NCBI RefSeq assembly: GCF_003576645.1
Contig: NC_044918.1
Span: 17,678,809-17,742,808 of the forward strand
From: Ipomoea triloba
Taxonomy: Eukaryota > Streptophyta > Magnoliopsida > Solanales > Convolvulaceae
Direction: 5' to 3'
DNA length: 64,000 bases
Shown here: one piece after another, positions 23,891 to 35,780 of the stretch
Layout of the letters: each line of letters begins with the position of its first letter
How positions within the stretch are numbered: position 1 is the first letter of the stretch
Made by a program: the position numbers and the translations under genes
Notes under the pieces: generated by a model
The model's input: only the letters and a program-made list of their open reading frames with translations
Databases searched by the model: none
What the model was told of the DNA's origin: nothing

Positions 23891-25055
23891 GATAAGTAAT
23901 CTCTTTAATTACGATAACAAATCACCTAGGTTATGACTGCCAAAAATAAGAAAAATGGGTCTCAAGATTTTGAGTTATACCTGTCACCATTGGACTGCTG
24001 CCCTCATCCCATAAGGGACGACTAGCCCTATAGAATTTTTTTTTATGTATATTATTTCTTCATCAACCTAAGTTTTCTTTTACCACTTATTTTTTTTTAA
24101 CAATTTTTTTTTTTTGTTTTGTATTTAATAGAGATTTTTTTGTTTGTCCTTAGGTTCCTCAAGGGCAGCAAATGCACTCCTTGGTGAGTTTTGTGCTATA
24201 TATAAATTTCATCAATTAACAATTAACTTAATTTTTTTAAAAAGTGAATAGTAAATTATTAGAGTGAAACATTCATTTTGAGATGAATGGATTCGATTGT
24301 TTTTTTATTGTTCCGTTTAATAGGCTAGTTTTTATTCTAACTATTTATAGTTTAGTTTTCTCTATCAATTAATTTAAGTAATATATAAATAATATTATAC
24401 ATAAAGTTAATTTAAACACCAAAAAAAAAAAAACAATTTTTCAAAAAGAATAAATAAATGAATAAAGATATTTCACATAACTAATGATTAAGTAATATTT
24501 TTATAAATATACAAAGTAGGGAAAATACTATGATACTAAATAGTAAGAATGTCAACTATTATAAATAAAGATATAAGTAATATTTTTATAAATATAATAA
24601 TAATAATTTTGTTTCTGTTTATGAATATATTTTTGATCTCTCTTATTAAAAAAAAAAAAAAAACTATCAAATTGACTCTATAATTCTAGCAAATAGTACA
24701 ATTGAATTCATAATAAAACAAAACATAATCTTATCTACTCATCATGTTATCGATGCTTTGGCACTGACTAGGGTTTCATCTGTGTTTATTTATTTATTTA
24801 TTGAGATGTGATGATTAGACATTTTTGAAGTAAAAAAAAAAAACTAAAAACATATTATGAAGATAGCTATTATATGGAGGCAGTCGCCCAACAACATCAC
24901 GACCATGGTTGTATTAAAAAAAAAATCAAAAGTAATAAAATAAATCTATATATAAGTATCAGAATATCACAAATCAGTACGTCTAGAGTCTAGTCAACAT
25001 CTCACCCGTGAAAACTTGTCAAATACGGAGTATGTAATATTAGAACCTAGCTAGC

Positions 25056-25202
25056 TTTTTTGAGTACTATTGACCCTGTTACAATGTAGTATCTGTTCAT
25101 AGTTACTTTTTCAACCAAATGAAGCACAAAGAGCCAATATCGAATCCACCCTCTCCTATGTATGGATACAACCGAGTGTCACTAGACCACAAGGTTTTTG
25201 GC
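25056..25202 (-). repeat. tRNA-derived SINE copy, reverse orientation
   Basis: On the minus strand it reads from 'GCCAAAAACCTTGTGGTCTA' through a 'TGGATTCGATATT' B-box-like segment and 'CTTTGTGCTTCATTTGGTTG' to 'TATGAACAGATACTACATTG' and 'AGTACTCAAAAAAG'. This is the full-length layout of the family. It ends about 270 bases upstream of the OVATE gene start. Confidence 0.75.
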
Positions 25203-25378
25203 GAATTTAATTTGATACTTTTTGTTTTTATCTATGGTAATTTGTTTTAGCCTTGGAGATGGTAGAATATTGTTTAGTTATGTATTGTTGTGGACTTGTG
25301 GGTATGACGGTCAACTCATTGGATATAAAGGTTAGGGCAGACTTATACCGATCCCCACCCGCACGTCCACCCTTTTTC

Positions 25379-25386
25379 TATATAAG
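25379..25386 (+). promoter_or_regulatory. TATA box of the OVATE-family gene
   Basis: TATATAAG lies 97 bases upstream of the ATG at 25476, followed by a short leader ending in a CT-rich TTCTTCTTCTTCTTC tract. Spacing and context suit a plant core promoter. Confidence 0.6.
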
Positions 25387-25475
25387 AATATACCGCTTCC
25401 CAAACGACACGTAACTATACTATCTACGTCCAAACCACACTTTCTTCTTCTTCTTCAAAGCTCATTTCCCTCAAA

Positions 25476-26213
25476 ATGTTGTCTTCAATGGAGAACCACA
25501 TCAAACACAAGATCACTCGCATCTTTCGATCCTCTTTCGGCTCCTGCAAGACCAAGAACATCACCGACGTCATTGACGACGACAAGCCTGTTTTTCATCC
25601 TCAAAATCCCCAATTTTTCTCCGACATTTTCCCTCCCAAACCTCGTCCTTTCCCTTCCATTTGCCGCCCCGGACCAGAGGTTGATCATCGCATTTTGTTC
25701 CCACGACCCAAAATCTCCGACCAAAGCTCCCCTCTTTTCCCACCGCCGGCTCCCAGTAAGCACAAGAAGAAGAAGAGAATCGGATACAAAGGTTTGTTCA
25801 GCAGCGACGACGAGGAAACGGAGGACGAAGATGACGATGATAGGGCCACTCTTTTCTCGTCGGTGTCGTTCTCATTCTCGTCGGACTCCTCGGAGTCGTT
25901 CCGGCGGCGGCGGGCGGAGCGGATCAGGCGGCGGCGGCGGAGGGCGGCGCGTAAGAGAAGAGGGGCGGAGGAGAAGGAGAAGGAGGCGGCGATGAAGGAC
26001 AGCATGGCGGTGGTGAAGCGGTCGAGAGACCCGTGCGCGGATTTCAGGGCATCAATGTTGGAAATGATAATGGAGAAACAGATATTCGGAGCCAAGGATT
26101 TGGAGAAGCTTTTGGACTGTTTTCTCTCTTTAAACTCACATCATCATCATGGGGTCATCATTCAGGTCTTCACTGAGATTTGTGAAGCTTTGTTCTCTAA
26201 TTACTGCCCCTGA
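25476..26213 (+). CDS. OVATE family protein (transcriptional repressor, OFP7/8-like)
   Basis: An intronless gene of 245 residues. A basic N-terminus (HIKHKITRIFRSSFGSC, about 8-24) is followed by a Pro-rich region (about 41-93), a Lys cluster (96-101), an acidic run (110-122), a Ser-rich stretch (128-141) and an Arg-rich segment (144-162) that could be a nuclear localisation signal. The C-terminal OVATE domain (about 177-240) carries DPCADFRASMLEMI, then DLEKLLDCFLSLNS and the closing IIQVFTEICEALF. OVATE proteins repress transcription and bind TALE homeodomain and microtubule-organising (TRM) partners to control organ shape. Translation may start at Met1 or Met5. The purine-rich coding strand at 25,900-26,000 is low-complexity but in frame. 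The subgroup assignment is by general layout. Confidence 0.93.
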   Translation: MLSSMENHIKHKITRIFRSSFGSCKTKNITDVIDDDKPVFHPQNPQFFSDIFPPKPRPFPSICRPGPEVDHRILFPRPKISDQSSPLFPPPAPSKHKKKKRIGYKGLFSSDDEETEDEDDDDRATLFSSVSFSFSSDSSESFRRRRAERIRRRRRRAARKRRGAEEKEKEAAMKDSMAVVKRSRDPCADFRASMLEMIMEKQIFGAKDLEKLLDCFLSLNSHHHHGVIIQVFTEICEALFSNYCP

Positions 26214-29200
26214 AAGGCTGAAACAATCCCCCAAAAACCCAAAAAAAAAAAAAAAAAAAACAAGAAAACATATGTTGTTTTCTTGTTCTTATTAATGTTG
26301 TTGTGATGCTAGCTAGGTATCAAGAAAAGAAAAAGAAAAAAAGAGTAGCAGTGTAGTCTTGACTTTTTTTCTTTTTCTTTTTTACCATGTTCATTAATGT
26401 ATTCTATCTTTATCTCTTGTCTTCAACTAGACTGTATCTAAGCAGCCAAGTATTTGCTTTAATCCTTGCTGATCAGTCAAATTTCTGCTCCCTTCACTTT
26501 TATTATTTCTTTATTTATTTTTGCCTAAATTGTGGTGTTTGCATGTTTTACCTAGTAAGGGTAATTATGGGTCATCTGAATTCTGTCCTTTGTAGTAGTT
26601 ATCAAATTAAAATTACTGTTCAAAAATAACTGTAGACTGTACACATACAGGCACAAATATAATCCATTCTTTGCAACTTTGCAATCCTCATCAATGGCCT
26701 TTTATTGCTGTCCTTCATGTCGTCCCATAATGGATTTGTATGTCTTGTGGGGGAAAAGCAAATTCAAGCAATTTAGAAAATTTTACAAAGTAGAATTACA
26801 ATCCTGCATGTGTTTTATAAAGTTATACTGTTGGGCAATAGTCGATAAAGAACCAAGTCTAGTACTCGGTGGCGGGGGATTATTAGGCGGAGGCAAGTAA
26901 AGCCCCACACTCAACTTATCTCGAACAATGTGATGACGAGTAAAGAGAAAAAATTCGCTTTAGCGTGAAGGGCTTGATCCTAACATATATGCCTTATACT
27001 TTGTAAGTTATATTTTCCCGATTAAAATATATTGTATAACTTTTCAATGTTTATGGCATTGTAATTGTAGTATAGAATTCTTCTTATTATTTGGAGGGGA
27101 CGATACATTATTGTCAATTTGAAATTTAGCAGTTAATTTTTTTTTCCCAATGTGGCAGGGAGTTATCTGGAAATGTTCAGATAGTTGGTAGAATGAGGAG
27201 ACTGAATTATCATATTAAAAAATGGACAGATTTTTTGTAATTCTTTTGAGAGAGGGAGAGATCAGAGAGGAGCAAAAGGTGACAAAAAGGCCCATGGATG
27301 GTTCTATAAAGGTTTTTCACTTTTGTGTATGACACTGTTACATCTTTTTAAAATTGATATTTCAATAGGTTTGAGGTTGAATTTTTGCATTTTGTCTCTT
27401 TTGTTGATTTTACATGCCAACTTTTGAATTTTTTTGAAATTGATGCACTTGAAATTTCATAACATTATTCTTTTTGAAGAAACAGGCCGGAAAAACCTAA
27501 TCTGGCTGAGAGTCTGAGACCTAATAACCACAATGTTTTAAGTTTGACTTTCAGTGAGCGTTTAACTACCAATTGGGTTATTAGTATGAACAACTTAGGC
27601 TAGTTTACCTCTTTTTGATCCTTTGTCAACTATGATTACAATGTGCGTTTTAATGATCATAGTAATTTTAATTTTATTGAAGTGTAAAGTTTTCACACAT
27701 CCAACGATTTTATCGATCTCTATCCTATTCTCCTTGTTTTTGAACTAATATAAATTATTCCTATGTGCTGTTGGCACATAAAAAGGACAAACATTGCTGT
27801 ATGTGTTAGGTTTATGGATTTTGTAGCATTATTGTGGATGCACCAAATCCAGTTTAATAGTGTTATTATAATTGTACCTGAAGAGATAGAATAATGTTTT
27901 TTTTTAAAATATAATTATTATTTTCTAATGGTTCCAAATTGTGGAAATTAAAGTGCAAGGAGCTTAGCTAACCCAATATGTACAAAACGTCCACCCAACA
28001 CCCAAGCATGCATAGATCAGAGTATTATCTTGTAACATAGTGCAAAATTGTCAACATTAAACATAAAATGACAACAACCATGGTAGCTGGAGAGTATGTA
28101 ATTAATTAATAATTAGATTGCTAATTCCCAGGAACAAGGGAATAAATTTGAACGGAGGAAAAAAAAATTAAAAAAAAAATCAAGATATAAAAATAGAAAG
28201 TGCAACTTTAATTTGCTAACAACTTGATGGCTAAAAGTGGTACGGTGACACTCATAATGTAAGAACATAATGTGTTACTACCCTATTAACTCAAGGGTCA
28301 AAAGTCAAAATTTACCCAGTGCACAATATCAAGTAGTGGTTGCAGATTTTTCTCAGCTCGTTATAAGAAACAAAAAACAAACATCCAAATTTACTGAATT
28401 TCTAAAAGAAATTTGAATTAAGTGGGGTGCTGACTTGTGAAGAGGTGAGGTAGATATAATTTCCAGTTTCCACTAAGAGAGCAAGGTAGTATTGTGAAAG
28501 GGATGGCTCAAATTTGACCACTTAAACCAAGAAGATGAGATGTCCACCTCAAGGAAAGGGCTGCTCTGATCTGGGATGGATGGGCATGTCTTTTCCAGAA
28601 AATATGAAGTGAAAAAGAAGGCACAATGGAATTAGAAATGGTGGGGAAAGTGCCCAAGATTTGCAGAAGGAATGAATCATACCAAAATGATTTATTGGGG
28701 ATGGGTGAGAGAGGGGTAGGGATCTGTCTGGCCCTGGGCTTGATAGCTATGTAACAACATGTATAGATATGAGTGAGAGTAGTAGGGGCTTCATTGGTAA
28801 ACATTCCATAACATTCCTTTTGAGTTAATGAATTTAGTTAGTGTGTTTTGAGAATTTGAAAATTTGTGTGCATAAAATGGGATATGGCTAATTGAGGAAT
28901 CTCTGCCAAATTGCAGTTTGATGTTTGTGTGTTTTGGTGGGTTGTGTACTTTGCATTAATTGTTGCCATTCCCTCCTTGTTCATCTTAATTAATGCAGAT
29001 AATATAATGCACATGATATGGAAAACCCTATTATATTCTACCTATTCTAATAATTTCTATCTACCTTAATTAGCTTGTATAGTTTGTAGAGTTTCTCAAG
29101 GTTTAATGTAAATCTTAGATTAAGTTCTATGATTTATAGTTGTCTATCTAACTTCAATGCTTTCATAGCCGGTGTTAAACTCATTGAAACCATTTAATAA

Positions 29201-30248
29201 TTTGCCCATAAGTAACTTATTTACGGTAAAGAAATATTTAAATAGTTATACATGGCATATCAACAAAGAAATTTATGGCCGTTTACTAAAGAAAACTGCT
29301 TTCTTTTTTATGTTTTTTTTTGTAATTTTTCAGTTTTTATTTTCTGTTTTCATTATCTGTTTTTGTTTAAAATTACTAACATTTATTTTTTCATACTCCG
29401 TATTTTTTTTTTTAGATTAATGTTATAAAATTAACACAAGTTTAATTTCGAGTGATTTGTAGACCTTAGATTAATGTTATAAAAAATATTTTGTTTAAAT
29501 AGAATAAATATAATTTTTACTTTTAAGCCCAATATGTGTAAGCTTTTTACATTTAATATTCAAACCAAATTTATATATCTATATAATATAAATAAAAATA
29601 TATCTGAACCAATAACCTATTAAATTTTCCTAAAATTTAGTTTAGATATATTAATATTTTTTGAGCTAATATTTAAAATATTTTTCGATATATTTATTTG
29701 AATGGCAAGTATATAAATATATGATTTTTACTTTGAATTGTAATATAGCAAATTTTGTGAAATTTCAATATCCAATATCCGAACCAAACTTGTATTACAA
29801 TATAACATAACTAAAAATATTTGAACCAATAATCAATTTGAGTTCAATAAAAATATAAAATTTGGTATATAGTTCAATTTTTAATTTTGATAATGTGAAT
29901 AATGTCTAACTTTAAGCATAAGCAAATACGTTATGTTTAAATAAATAATGCAAAGTATAAAAGATAGAAGATGGTAATAAGTAAAAGAAGATGATAATGA
30001 ATGTAATTGTGAGAAAGTGGTTATAATGACATATAGCCAAATAAATGATAGATGCTTCTATTTTTCATTTAGAAAATAGTTTTTAATAGTTTCGTGTTGA
30101 AAAAATATTTTCTGTTTTCAAAATGAAAAATTGTTTTCTGTTTTCTGATTTTCAATTCTCTAATTTTTCAGAAAAAATAGAGAAATTTTCTAGTTAGTAA
30201 ACGAGTTACCTTTTTTTTCCGAGATGTTAAGAAATATATATATATATA
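26214..30248. other. 3' flank and intergenic region without a recognised gene
   Basis: Poly-A tracts follow the stop codon of the OVATE gene. Beyond this the DNA is AT-rich with only short, unconvincing open frames (for example 28508-28804 minus). Segments around 29570-29940 resemble 2580-2870 ('ATATATAAAT..TTTTACTTTGAA', 'ATATTCGAACCAAACTT'-type), so they are probably copies of one old repeat. Confidence 0.45.
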
Positions 30249-30678
30249 TGTTAGAATATGATAATTTGGGTGGCTCAAATTTGCTTGGACCATTTCTCCG
30301 TTTTTGTCGAGCGCCTGTACGCATTCCTACACTATGTTCCGTGTTCATCTCTCCACCATGAAATGTCGTTTTTGTCTCCTATTTTGATTGTATAAATAGG
30401 TATAGGCATTTGCTTTGTAATTTGCATCAATACAATTCATTATCAATTTAATTTGAATTCATTTCCTTTCTTTTGTCAGCTTCACGTACGTATATATATA
30501 TATATATTTCCTTGTTATTCTCTATTAAGAGATTAATATATATATATATATATATTTTATAATTTCCCAATTTAGCAATTTCCTTATTTGTCATTATTAT
30601 ATTGTCCCTATTATTTAACTTCTATAATTCTCAATTTTCGATTATTCGCTTCCGCATTATTCCGCTATATTCCTAACA
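30249..30678 (+). repeat. 5' LTR of the Copia element
   Basis: It runs TGTTAGAATATG to CCTAACA, with a TATAAATA promoter box at 30391-30398. It is about 12 bases shorter than the 3' LTR, mainly because of TA microsatellite length. I see about three single-base differences from the 3' LTR. Confidence 0.95.
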
Positions 30679-30680
30679 AG

Positions 30681-30692
30681 TGGTATCAGAGA
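30681..30692 (+). other. Primer-binding site of the Copia element
   Basis: TGGTATCAGAGA lies two bases after the 5' LTR and is complementary to the 3' end of initiator tRNA-Met, the usual Copia primer. Confidence 0.9.
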
Positions 30693-30718
30693 GGTTTAAT
30701 TGAGAATTATTTTCAAAG

Positions 30719-31259
30719 ATGTCGACTGTTACCAAGTTCGATATCGAGAAGTTCGACGGGAAAATTAGCTTTTCTATCTGGAAGGTTCAGATGGAAGTCG
30801 TTCTAACCCAGAACGGTTTGAAAAAAGCGCTAGCTGGGAAGAAGAAGAAACCAGCTACAATGACAGATGAAGATTGGGAAGATTTGGATGAGAAGGCACG
30901 TTCAACCATTCAGTTGTGCCTGTCTAAATCGGTTCTACGTGAGGTGATAGGTGAGACGACTACGTCAGGTTTATGGTCCGAGCTGGATTCGCGCTACATG
31001 GACAAATCTCTGGCGAACAAGCTGCGCCTGAAGGAGCGGCTGTACACAATCCGTATGACAATAGGTACTTCAATTCTATTGACGATGAGGATCGTGCTAT
31101 TTTATTGCTTGTGTCTCTCCCTACATCATACAAGCATTTTAAAGAAATTATGCTGTATGGTAATTCTCTTGGAGTCATAACTTTCGAAAGTGTTAAGTCG
31201 AACCTACTGTCCAAAGAAAAATTTGACTTAGAAACTAAGTCTGGGACAAAGGTGAAGGC
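30719..31259 (+). pseudogene. Copia gag, frameshifted
   Basis: The ATG at 30719 opens a typical Copia gag N-terminus ('FDGKISFSIWKVQMEVVL', 'LANKLRLKERLYTIRM'). Near 31062 a small deletion moves the reading to another frame, where 'DDEDRAILLLVSLPTSYKHF' continues the protein. A second shift near 31258 moves it again. Each junction falls inside conserved gag sequence, so these are damage rather than programmed shifts. Confidence 0.85.
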
Positions 31260-33123
31260 TTGACTGTTAGGGGTCGTTCAGTTGAAACGGATAGTAGCAA
31301 TAAAAAATCTAGATCCAAGTCCAAAGGACGTAAGTCCAACAAATCCTGTAAGTACTGCAAGAAGCATGGTCATGATGTGACTGAATGCTTCAAGTTGAAG
31401 AACAAGCAAGAGAGAGAAAAGAAGTCCGCTGAAGCTAGTGTTGTTGAGAGTGATTCAGAAGGCGATGTTATGTTATCTATTAGCTCCGGTGACAAACGGA
31501 GCGAAACTGAGTGGATTCTGGACTCTGGTTGTACATTCCACATGTGTCCACACAAAGACTGGTTCATCTCACTAGAACCAGTTGATGGTGGAGTTGCCTT
31601 GATGGGTAATGATACCCAATGCAAGGTTAGTGGAATTGGAAGTGTGCAGATCAAAACTCATGATAACGTTATCAGGACTCTTACCAATGTTCGATATATT
31701 CCTGATTTGAAACGCAATCTGATTTCATTGGGCACCTTGGAATCTCTGGGGTGCAAGTACACAACTGAAGGTGGAGTTCTGAAAGTTATTAAAGGCTCTC
31801 TTGTTCTTATGAAAGCTTCTCGTTCTAGAAGCTTGTACGTGTTGCATGGCAGTACTGTGACAGGTTCAGTTGCGGTATCCTCATCGGTGTCTGATGCTGA
31901 TCTCACTCAACTATGGCATATGCGTCTGGGGCATATGAGTGAGAAAGGCATGCATATCCTGAGTAAGAAAGGCCTCCTCTGTTCAGGTACGGGTAAATTA
32001 CAATTTTGTGAGCATTGTGTTTTTGGGAAACAAAAGAGGGTTAGTTTCTCTACTGCTACACACCGTACCAAAGATGTATTGGAATATATACATTCTGATT
32101 TATGGGAACCGACTAAAGTCCAGTCTATGGGAGGCTGTAGATATTTTATGTCTATTATTGATGACTTTTCTCGTAAAGTCTGGGTCTATTTCCTGAAACA
32201 TAAAAATCAGGCATTTTCTATTTTCAAAAAGTGGAAAATTCTCGTTGAGACTCAGACAGGGAAAAAGGTCAAGAAGCTCAGGACAGACAATGGCTTGGAG
32301 TTCTGTGAGAGAGATTTCACTGAGTTCTGTGCAGCACAAGGAATTGCCAGGCACAAGACCTTGCCTGGAAAACCCCAGCAGAATGGTGTTGCCGAATGTA
32401 TGAACAGGACTCTGTTAGAGAGAGCTCGTTGTATGCTCTCTAATGTTGGGTTATGGAAACGGCGTGATTTTTGGGCCGAGGCCGTTTCTACTGCATCCTA
32501 TTTGGTAAATAGGTCTCCACATTCATCCCTCGATTTCAAAATTCCAGAAGAAGTTTGGTCAGGTAATCCTGTTGACTACTCTATGTTAAGAGTTTTTGGA
32601 TGTCCTACATATGCTCATTCCAGTACGGGTAAATTAAACCCGAGAGCTATCAAATGCATTTTCCTTGGTTATGCCTCTGAGTCAAAAGGATATCGTCTAT
32701 GGTCTCCTGATTCCCACAAGATCATTCTAAGTCACTTTTGATGAAAATGCACTACTTTCTTCTGGAAAAGATCGTGTTATTCCCAGTACAGGTGATACGC
32801 AGAGTACTGGAGAGAAGGTGGAGTTTGAGTTCAGGCCTATGAATAATATTACTATCACTGATGGTAATACTAAAGATGATGCATCTACTAGCACCGCGCC
32901 TCTCGTTCAGCCACAGCGAGAGCACTCTATTGCCCAAGACCGGCCTAGGAGGACAATTAAAAAACCTGCTAGATATGCTAGTGATGATGAAACCCACTTG
33001 GTTGCTTATGCTCTTTCAGTTGCACAGGAGTTTGATGGTGATCCATCTTGTTATTCTGAGGCTCTTTCCTGTGTCAACTCGTCCAAGTGGTTGGTTGCTT
33101 ACCAAGCCTCTTCCAATTGCTAA
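31260..33123 (+). pseudogene. Copia zinc knuckle, protease and integrase; RT/RNase H deleted
   Basis: One open stretch (31260-32741) carries the CCHC knuckle '[14 protein letters not shown]', the protease active site [11 protein letters not shown], the pre-integrase '[10 protein letters not shown]' and the integrase core with [13 protein letters not shown] and the Glu of NGVAECMNR. Near 32735 a frameshift moves the reading into a frame holding the linker (about 32743-33123) and ending at the point where reverse transcriptase should begin ('SSKWLVAYQ' then a stop). No YVDD or RNase H motif occurs before the polypurine tract. Confidence 0.88.
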
Positions 33124-33198
33124 GTTCAAACAATGTTTGAATTTAGTTAGCTGTTCCAGCTGTTAATTCTCACAGTGAATTTGATCCAAGGTGGAGAT

Positions 33199-33481
33199 TG
33201 TTAGAATATGATAATTTGGGTGGCTCAAATTTGCTTGGACCATTTCTCCGTTTTTGTCGAGCGCCTGTACGCATTCCTACACTATGTTCCGTGTTCATCT
33301 CTCCACCATGAAATGCCGTTTTTGTCTCCTATTTTGATTGTATAAATAGGTATAGGCATTTGCTTTGTAATTTGCATCAATACAATTCATTATCAATTTA
33401 ATTTGAATTCATTTCCTTTCTTTTGTCAGCTTCACGTACGTATATATATATATTTCCTTGTTATTCTCTATTAAGAGATTA

Positions 33482-33520
<39 letters not shown>

Positions 33521-33640
33521 ATAATTTCCCAATTTAGCAATTTCCTTATTTGTCATTATTATATTGTCCCTATTATTTAACTTCTATAATTCTCAATTTT
33601 CAATTATTCGCTTCCGCATTATTCCGCTATATTCCTAACA
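33199..33640 (+). repeat. 3' LTR of the Copia element
   Basis: 442 bp, TGTTAG to TAACA, preceded by the polypurine tract at 33188-33198. It is nearly identical to the 5' LTR outside the TA repeats. Confidence 0.95.
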
Positions 33641-34032
33641 ATATATATATTATCTTCTTAGTTGTTGTTAAACTAATAAAATTAAAAGTACTTAATAATT
33701 TGCCCTGTAAGTAACCTACCTGCATGCGAAGAAATATTCGATCAGTTATACACAAGTACACAACATATCAGTGAAAAACTGTTGTCTAACACATCAAGGC
33801 ATTTTCGTCAATTTTTTTTCTTCTATCTTTGGTTGCCAATTCACAATGTATAGTTGTAATCAGATTTCAAGAATGGAGTGTTTATATTGTGGAAAAAGAA
33901 ACTTTATTAACCTTAATTAGTCCAGTGTGGGTATTAAATTCCAACTGACAACTGTCGTTTTTCCATGGGAGAGGTACAAAATCTAAGGGGCTGAAGGAAG
34001 GAGTCAGATATTGGCCCATTATTATTTTTTTT

Positions 34033-34165
34033 TGGTAAATTTAGAGGGTCTCTCTCTCCGTCCGTTTAACGGTCCGGGGTCCACCCACGTTCGCTCCGAG
34101 AGGCATGCGAGCTGGTCCAGGGAGAATCGTCACTTGTGGCCAATATCCGCTGTAGCACTGGATAT
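34033..34165 (+). repeat. Dispersed repeat shared with 23783-23890
   Basis: The ordered blocks CGTCCGTTTAACGGT, GGGTCCACCC, GCTCCGAGAGGCA and AGCTGGTCCAGGGAGAA are shared. A flanking 'ATATTGGCCCATTATTAT' occurs on both sides (about 34009-34026 and 34161-34178). This is likely a target duplication of about 18 bp, which favours a retroposon. Confidence 0.55.
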
Positions 34166-35039
34166 TGGCCCATTATTATGAAACTCTTTTCTTCTCTCAA
34201 TTTTTGTACTTTAAAAAAAAATTAAATACAGCTTGATCCATTGTATAAAAGCTTTACCTGGTGGGGTTTCCAAGATTTTTACTTCTTTTTTTTTTTTTTT
34301 TTTTTCTTTGCATTTACAAGTTTATTCTGCTCTTGGTTCTCTCCCCAGTTACTATACAAGTATACATAGGACCAACCTAGCCCATATATATATATATATA
34401 TCCCATTATAGTGCCCAACCCATGAACAGTGTGGGTAGCTTCTACAACAGGCTAAATTAACCCAGCCCAACCCATTTGCCACATGTAGCTGTGTATCTTG
34501 ATGCCAAATTATATTGTGTGCATAACTATATAAAAATAATATTGTAGGTACATAAAAAAATTTAAATATATATAATAATAATGTAAGTATATGTTTCAAA
34601 AAATAATGTAAAGTATTAACAAATGGCACCAACATAATGTATGCGTTAATACTCAATATAATTATTAACTATAGTGATTTTACTCAATTTAGTACTAAGT
34701 GATTTTACATAATCATCAATGATGTCATCCTGATTGTTGGAGGTAATGAGTAGGCCTGGCCCAATTTCTAGCTTGTTCATATGTTCCTCTTGACTTGTGT
34801 TTATTGTTCTATAGTTAATTCAATTGGGTTTTAGGTTGACTACTGATGAGCTAGCAAGGATATGTGGTCCCTCAATAGATAGATATGCGAGCTTTAATTT
34901 AATTCTAGAGATATGTCGTCACCTTTATAGTAAAAATTTATCTTTTTCGTATTGTCTATAAAATAATCAATGTTATCCTTCAAACACAACTCAACTAATT
35001 AATTAATCTAAAATACTAAAATCTCACAAACTTTCAAAT

Positions 35040-35290
35040 TGAATCGGATGCTCTTCAAGTTGTTCAAGGGCTACATTCTATGTCCTTGAATTCTTAGCTC
35101 AATTTAATTTTACTTGATATTAAAGACTTACTACGCTTTTTTAAAATGCGTGTATCTTATTTGCTAAACGGTCAATGAATAGAGCTTCTCACTTGTTAGC
35201 TAGAGAAACTATTTATTTGTCTAATTGTATGGAATGGGTTGATCATCCCCCTTCCTTCCTCTATAATGTTCTATCTTCGGAGATTTGTTG
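35040..35290 (+). pseudogene. LINE RNase H fragment
   Basis: Reading across at least one stop and one frameshift gives 'ESDALQVVQGL' followed by 'FAKRSMNRASHLLARE' and 'CMEWVDHPPSF', the C-terminal half of a plant LINE RNase H domain. It is more decayed than the copy at 3780-4388. Confidence 0.7.
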
Positions 35291-35681
35291 AATGCACTTT
35301 CGTTTATTTTCAAAAAAAAAAATAATTCAAATAAGTTCTTAAATTTTATTTTTCTAGCAACCACAAAGTGTAAGTTTCAAATTCTACGAAGGAAAAAAAA
35401 AGGTATATATTTGATCTTGTTATGGACACCAATGTACAAAATTTTGTAGTCTTATAATAAGTTAAGTAAAATATTTTTGCCATTAGCTTTGTGCTCAAAT
35501 GGCATGTAGTGACTCTCCCGTACAGGAGGTTGCAATACTAACATTTTGTGCTTTAACAGGTGTATTACTACAATGTAATAGGATTAGTTGTATTCAAAAG
35601 AAAAAAAAACAGTAAAACACTTCTTACAATTTAAATCCTCGACTAATTTCATAGCTAGAGCAGTAATAAACTCTTAAAATT

Positions 35682-35780
35682 GCCAAAGACCTTGTGATTT
35701 AGTGGCACTCGGTGTCCCAGTTAACACTCCCACATGAATGATGGGAATGACTTTGTGCTTCAGTAGGTTGAGATATAGCA
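35682..35780 (+). repeat. tRNA-derived SINE, truncated copy
   Basis: 'GCCAAAGACCTTGTGATTTA' head, then 'GACTTTGTGCTTCAGTAGGT', with the 3' part missing. A more divergent copy precedes it at about 35480-35612, where a 'TACAATGTAATAGGATTAGT' tail and poly-A remain. Confidence 0.5.

Larger units (their letters stand above)
18063..25055. other. Long intergenic region without a recognised gene
   Basis: It contains microsatellites (18838-18950, 21430-21513, about 23393-23418), a two-copy 56-bp tandem repeat (20764-20873) and fragments of dispersed families (21720-21960, 22755-22910, 23783-23890). Poly-T/poly-A runs are frequent. Open frames are short and resemble nothing I know. Confidence 0.5.
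30249..33640 (+). mobile_element. Ty1/Copia LTR retrotransposon, internally deleted and frameshifted
   Basis: Two LTRs (30249-30678 and 33199-33640) flank a body that begins with a tRNA-Met primer-binding site and ends with a purine tract AAGGTGGAGAT. The insertion is flanked by ATATA on both sides (30244-30248, 33641-33645), consistent with a 5-bp duplication although the site is an AT repeat. Gag, zinc knuckle, protease and integrase are recognisable. Reverse transcriptase and RNase H are missing, since the reading passes from the post-integrase linker straight to the 3' end. The 3.4-kb length against the usual ~5 kb agrees with that deletion. It cannot move on its own. Confidence 0.93.

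Noticed and set aside
25485..26095. Minus-strand and alternative-frame open stretches over the OVATE gene
   Set aside because: They arise from the GC- and purine-rich coding strand; only the plus frame from 25476 gives an OVATE domain.
28508..28804. Minus-strand 98-codon open frame
   Set aside because: No recognisable domain, no promoter or splice context and AT-rich surroundings; likely chance.
30719..31259. Programmed ribosomal frameshift in the Copia gag
   Set aside because: No slippery heptamer or stem was evident, the breaks remove codons in conserved gag, and Copia elements normally use one frame.
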